Below, one piece after another: positions 60,282 to 64,000 of a DNA stretch of 64,000 nucleotides. Below the pieces are notes generated by a model. That model was given only the letters and a program-made list of their open reading frames with translations. It had not been told where the DNA came from and searched no databases. The stretch is from Acanthochlamys bracteata (Eukaryota; Streptophyta; Magnoliopsida; Pandanales; Velloziaceae): assembly GCA_019914995.1 (NCBI GenBank), contig CM034130.1:8308001-8372000 (forward strand), read 5' to 3'. The position numbers were made by a program, and so were the translations under genes. The stretch's first letter is position 1. Each line of letters opens with the position of its first letter.

Positions 60282-63046
60282 AGAAGAGTAGAATGTGTAA
60301 ACAGTTATAATTAACGAGTATAACAACTTATTGTACCTATAGATGCCTCAAATTGAGTACGGGTATATATTCTAGTGCAAGTGAGCTAAAGTAGTTCATT
60401 GTATTGATCGCTATTACAACTGGATTGTAAAAGATCTACAAAATGCAAGTCATGGTAGGCTTAATAAAAACCGAGAATGTTATTGTAATTGCATAACCAA
60501 AAAAGAAGTTTTCTGTTCAAGTTTATATCATACTTTTAATGCTTTTGATGGCATACACAAACTGCAGAGTGCATATGAAGTCTAAGACCACCAGAAAATT
60601 GTAGAGAAGATTTACAACGGAACAATAGCACCTGTAAGAACTGATCATATTGACCATAACTTAATACTGAAATTTCAAGTACAATAAACCTCACTTAGCC
60701 TTCCAATCTTTTCCAGGTGGTAGGTTAGGCAAAATTTAAAAAGTTGCTAGGAAAGTAGTGTTAGTGTCGCACTATCCAAATTTTGCAGTTGCGGTGCTAT
60801 GAACTTAGCAAAAGGTTTTGTTCATATCATCCCTTACGTACCTCAAGTTCAACTAATTTTTTCTATCCAATTCATAAGAAAACATCTGAATTTGTACAAT
60901 TTCGACAATTAGTTTAACTTTATAAAACTCAAAACTATCCCTGATTGTGTTCATCTACCTGCAGAACATCTTGTCAGGTTTCCCTTCACGCTCTCAAGCT
61001 CATATCATTTGCTCTAAGAAGCCACCGATAATTAGGTCATGCAGAAGTTCATTTTCAAATATAAACAAAATTTTCAAAGTGCATTTACCAGGTGAATTAA
61101 AGAAAATGTGCCTAAAAAGTCGAGCATTTAAAAAACTAGCACTACCAAAAGCTTCGACATGATAAAAAAATATAAACAAACAAGGAATTTTAGAATGCAG
61201 CAATTCCATGAGATAGTCGAGATTCGTGAAGACTATCCTAGAAAGATCACTGTAAGATTTAAAAAGAACTAGAAGCACCCACGCGATCTCTAAGCTTGAG
61301 CGAGATTCTCCGTTTCGCTGCTTAAGCTTTCGCAATTTTCGAAAATCTTCCCTTTCTTTTTTATCTCTAGGAGAGAAGAACAGTGCGATTGGGCCTGGGC
61401 ATTCGTCGGACGAGCCCCAAAGTGGCAATTTCGTAGTCTCGCTTTCGGGTAACCATTGACTTTTCGAAATGGCATATTCTTACATGGAAGGTATAATACA
61501 GTAGATCCTCCTATAAATATCTTTCGCAGTACAAGGCCCCAAAGCTTTTTTCCAGTTGTTGAGCTTTCCCTGCTGATTTCTTATGCATACATCTATATTG
61601 TATTTCATAATGCACGACAACATTGGCGAAAAGAAATTATATCATTTAGGCCAGAGGATGTATTTTTAGATTAAGGTAATGTGAAAAATCGAGTACTTAT
61701 TCAGTGATGCTTCAATGCGTCTTAGGCAACTTTTTTCATGCATGCAAATTAAGAATGAGATTTTGTTAGTCCATTTCTACCAAGAGACATTTCTTATTAA
61801 TAAGAATAAGACCAAATTAGTGATATGAAAACTTCATCCATTAATATAAAAAGAGTTCTAAGTTTCAGAATTTTCAAACTATTTTATTAACTCTACTTCA
61901 ATTTTTAGGGGAACGTTCAAAGTTCCTTTCAATATAGCTAATACTACGCAGAATCTAAAGATGCACCTTTTAAGTGAGTTAGAATTTTAAAGAGCACTTT
62001 AATTAAAAGTCAAAAACATTATGATCAGTTTGAAACTGTATAAACTTCTAATTTGTTTATTATGATAACTCTATCAAATAAGCCCCAAGAATCATTAAGC
62101 TAGTCCATAATATCAGATTGAGGGCTCCACATCATTCATAAATCTCCCAGAACAAAAAGCCTCCACACATATTGTACATAACTTTGAGAAACATAAGGAC
62201 CACAACATAACAAAAAGAATATTGATGGAATAAAATTGCGAAACCCAAACTTTTGTGTTTTGTGGTTGGAAACACAAAGTTTCTAAAATTATTATCTTTG
62301 TGTTTTGATATTTTCTCATTTGACGCCTTTATATAAATATAATTACCCCACGCGCGCATTGATTGACGACAGCGAAGCGAAACACCAACAACATCAACGA
62401 GAAAAGGAAAAGAGAAACAAACCCGCTGAGGGGATCTGCAGCCACCGTCTCCCGAGGAGACAACAACACGCATGTAGGTGATATCGATTTTCTCTTTTGC
62501 TTCTATTTCTTTGAAGCTTCTGGAATTGATTCTTAGGTTTTGTTGCTTCACACGATTTTCGTAGTTTCATGCTTTTGTAATGACGAATTTCTCAAACGTT
62601 TCTCGTTTCAGGCTGGTCCCCGATAGCTGGATCGACTAGAAGGAAGAAGAGATCGAGCGATATTTTTATTAATGTTTTATTCATAGGCAAAAATTTTGCT
62701 CCTAATGACAGAGTTGAGGCCATTGCGTGGAGAGAGGATCTAATGCTTGAGCTGATTTCATCTGGGTAGTAACAGTCTTGAATTGATTGTGTTGAGAGAG
62801 AAAAGTTTCAAAACAGTCTTAGTAGATTAAATTGCCGGAGGCTTGTACCAAGCTCATTGGAAAGGAAAGTAGTACTAGCAGTAGGAGATAGTGACTCAGA
62901 CATCGAATTACATAAGGGTTTAGTTGATTATGTTGGGAGCATATTGGATTACTGGGTCATCTTTTTTGTGAACAAAAATTCCAGGACACAATATTTCAAT
63001 TGCTAGTTTGTTGTACCCTGATTTGGGTTTCACTTGGGATTATAAA
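60282..63046. other. Upstream of SPRING-like gene and leader of EFOP gene
   Basis: No coding sequence recognised. 61270-61450 is less AT-rich and may be the SPRING-like 5' exon. 62340-62620 (CACGCGCGCATTG, CCGTCTCCCGAGGAG, then TTTCAG at about 62606-62611) looks like the promoter, leader exon and leader intron of the plus-strand gene starting at 63047. Confidence 0.4.
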
Positions 63047-64000
63047 ATGGGGGTAGTGTCAAGGCGCGTGCTTCCGGCATGCGGAAACCTTTGCTTTTTC
63101 TGCCCATCACTGCGAGCAAGGTCACGTCAGCCAGTTAAAAGATATAAGAAGCTCCTTGCAGATATATTCCTGAAAACAAGTGTAAGTTCTGCAATGTTGA
63201 GTGGTTTATTGTGGTAATTTTTGCTTAACTTCTAGTTACTACTGTAATGGATTATTATGTATTTTTGTGATTCTTAAGACTTTGTAAATTTAGTTACTAA
63301 AATTTCAAACTATGGTAGCTATCAGTGCAACCAGGTCCCTTGGTCTCTTGACATATCTACTTCATGTAGCGAAAGAGTTAATATGAAGCTTGCTTGTAAG
63401 CTACGTCTGCAACTCTTGCTGATCGTTTGCATATACATTTTACACTTTACAGGATGGACAGCCAAATGACAGAATGATAAGTAAACTCGGTGATTATGCG
63501 TCAAAGAATCCTTTGCGCATTCCAAAGGTCTTTCTTACATCTCCTTTGCTTTGAAAATCACCTCCTCTTGTAGCAATTATTTACTAATGATTGTAGCATA
63601 GCCTTGGATTTATTTAGGAATTGGAAGTCAAGATTTCAGTTTGTTAAAGCACACGAGCTTCACCACTGTCTCCCTTGGCCTCTGCAATGAGTTTATATCT
63701 TGTCATCCTTTGGATATATGAGCTTTTTCTAATGTGTATTTGAACTTGGCTATACTAAACTTGATGGATTTTCTCTAGTTAGATGTTACGTAAACAACTA
63801 TCAATTAAGGAAGGATATTTTTCTAATTCCATTTCTTACATGGCTTCTGGCCATTGTGGTCATTAGTTGTCTAATTGACATTTTGTGCAATAATGATAAG
63901 ATAAGCACAATAAAAAAGAACAATTATCTGTAGCAATGCTATGATTACTGCAATGGTAGTGGTGCTATGCTTTATCACTAGCTCATCCTGGAAAATTTTG
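63047..64000 (+). CDS. EFR3-like protein (EFOP / SRL2 family), N-terminal exons only
   Basis: Plasma-membrane anchor that recruits the PI4K-alpha complex in plants (EFR3 OF PLANTS). Exon 1 63047..63181 and exon 2 63453..63527 join in phase 0 to 70 codons; the next exon is beyond the window. The N-terminus MGVVSRRVLPACGNLCFFCP carries Cys12, Cys16 and Cys19, the Cys cluster that is S-acylated in this family. Then come SRQPVKRYKKLLADIF, DGQPNDRMI and YASKNPLRIPK, the conserved start of the ARM-repeat body. The start codon is fixed by the family's MGV-x-SR beginning. Confidence 0.88.

Overview
This window is eukaryotic nuclear DNA from a flowering plant, most likely a eudicot. Genes are split by short GT-AG introns, intergenic DNA is AT-rich, and nearly every recognisable protein has a plant-specific family: class IV chitinases, a double B-box protein, CRINKLY4, GUN4, plant GCN2 and a CRM-domain protein. 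A 7SL RNA gene with a plant-type upstream element is also present. I cannot name the species. Gene models were built by hand from splice signals and reading-frame continuity. Where I give exons, the joined frame was checked codon by codon.

Layout. 0-4.2 kb: two tandem class IV chitinase genes on the minus strand (the first cut by the window edge), with a 7SL (SRP) RNA gene between them. 4.6-6.8 kb: a small unrecognised minus-strand gene. 7.1-9.5 kb: a plastid-type glycine-rich membrane protein of unknown function. 11.0-14.9 kb: eIF2A in 13 exons, one intron of which looks U12-type. 16-17 kb: a BBX24/25-like B-box gene. 18.3-20.8 kb: a single-exon TIR-NB-TPR (TNP/XTNX-type) gene. 21.8-25.0 kb: a single-CRM-domain organellar RNA-binding protein. 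26.0-26.5 kb: a calmodulin-like gene. 30.9-31.3 kb: a frame-disrupted complex I C1-FDX gene. 33.5-36.2 kb: an intronless ACR4 (CRINKLY4) gene. 36.4 kb: a decayed tRNA-Thr. 38.3-54.8 kb: GCN2, 29 exons reconstructed in one open frame of 1250 codons. 58.0-58.7 kb: GUN4, frame-disrupted. 59.4-60.3 kb: a SPRING-like cysteine-rich gene, frame-disrupted. 63.0 kb to the edge: the start of an EFR3-of-plants (EFOP) gene.

Main points. The order ACR4-GCN2-GUN4 matches three consecutive Arabidopsis loci (At3g59420, At3g59410, At3g59400), so this is a conserved microsyntenic block. Three normally conserved genes (C1-FDX, GUN4, SPRING-like) carry single-base frame breaks, nearly all explicable as one-base deletions. 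About 13 kb of other coding sequence in the window carries none. That clustering points either to local consensus errors or to loss of one copy after duplication. I found no CRISPR, phage, operon or other prokaryotic system, and no evidence for a wholly new biological system.
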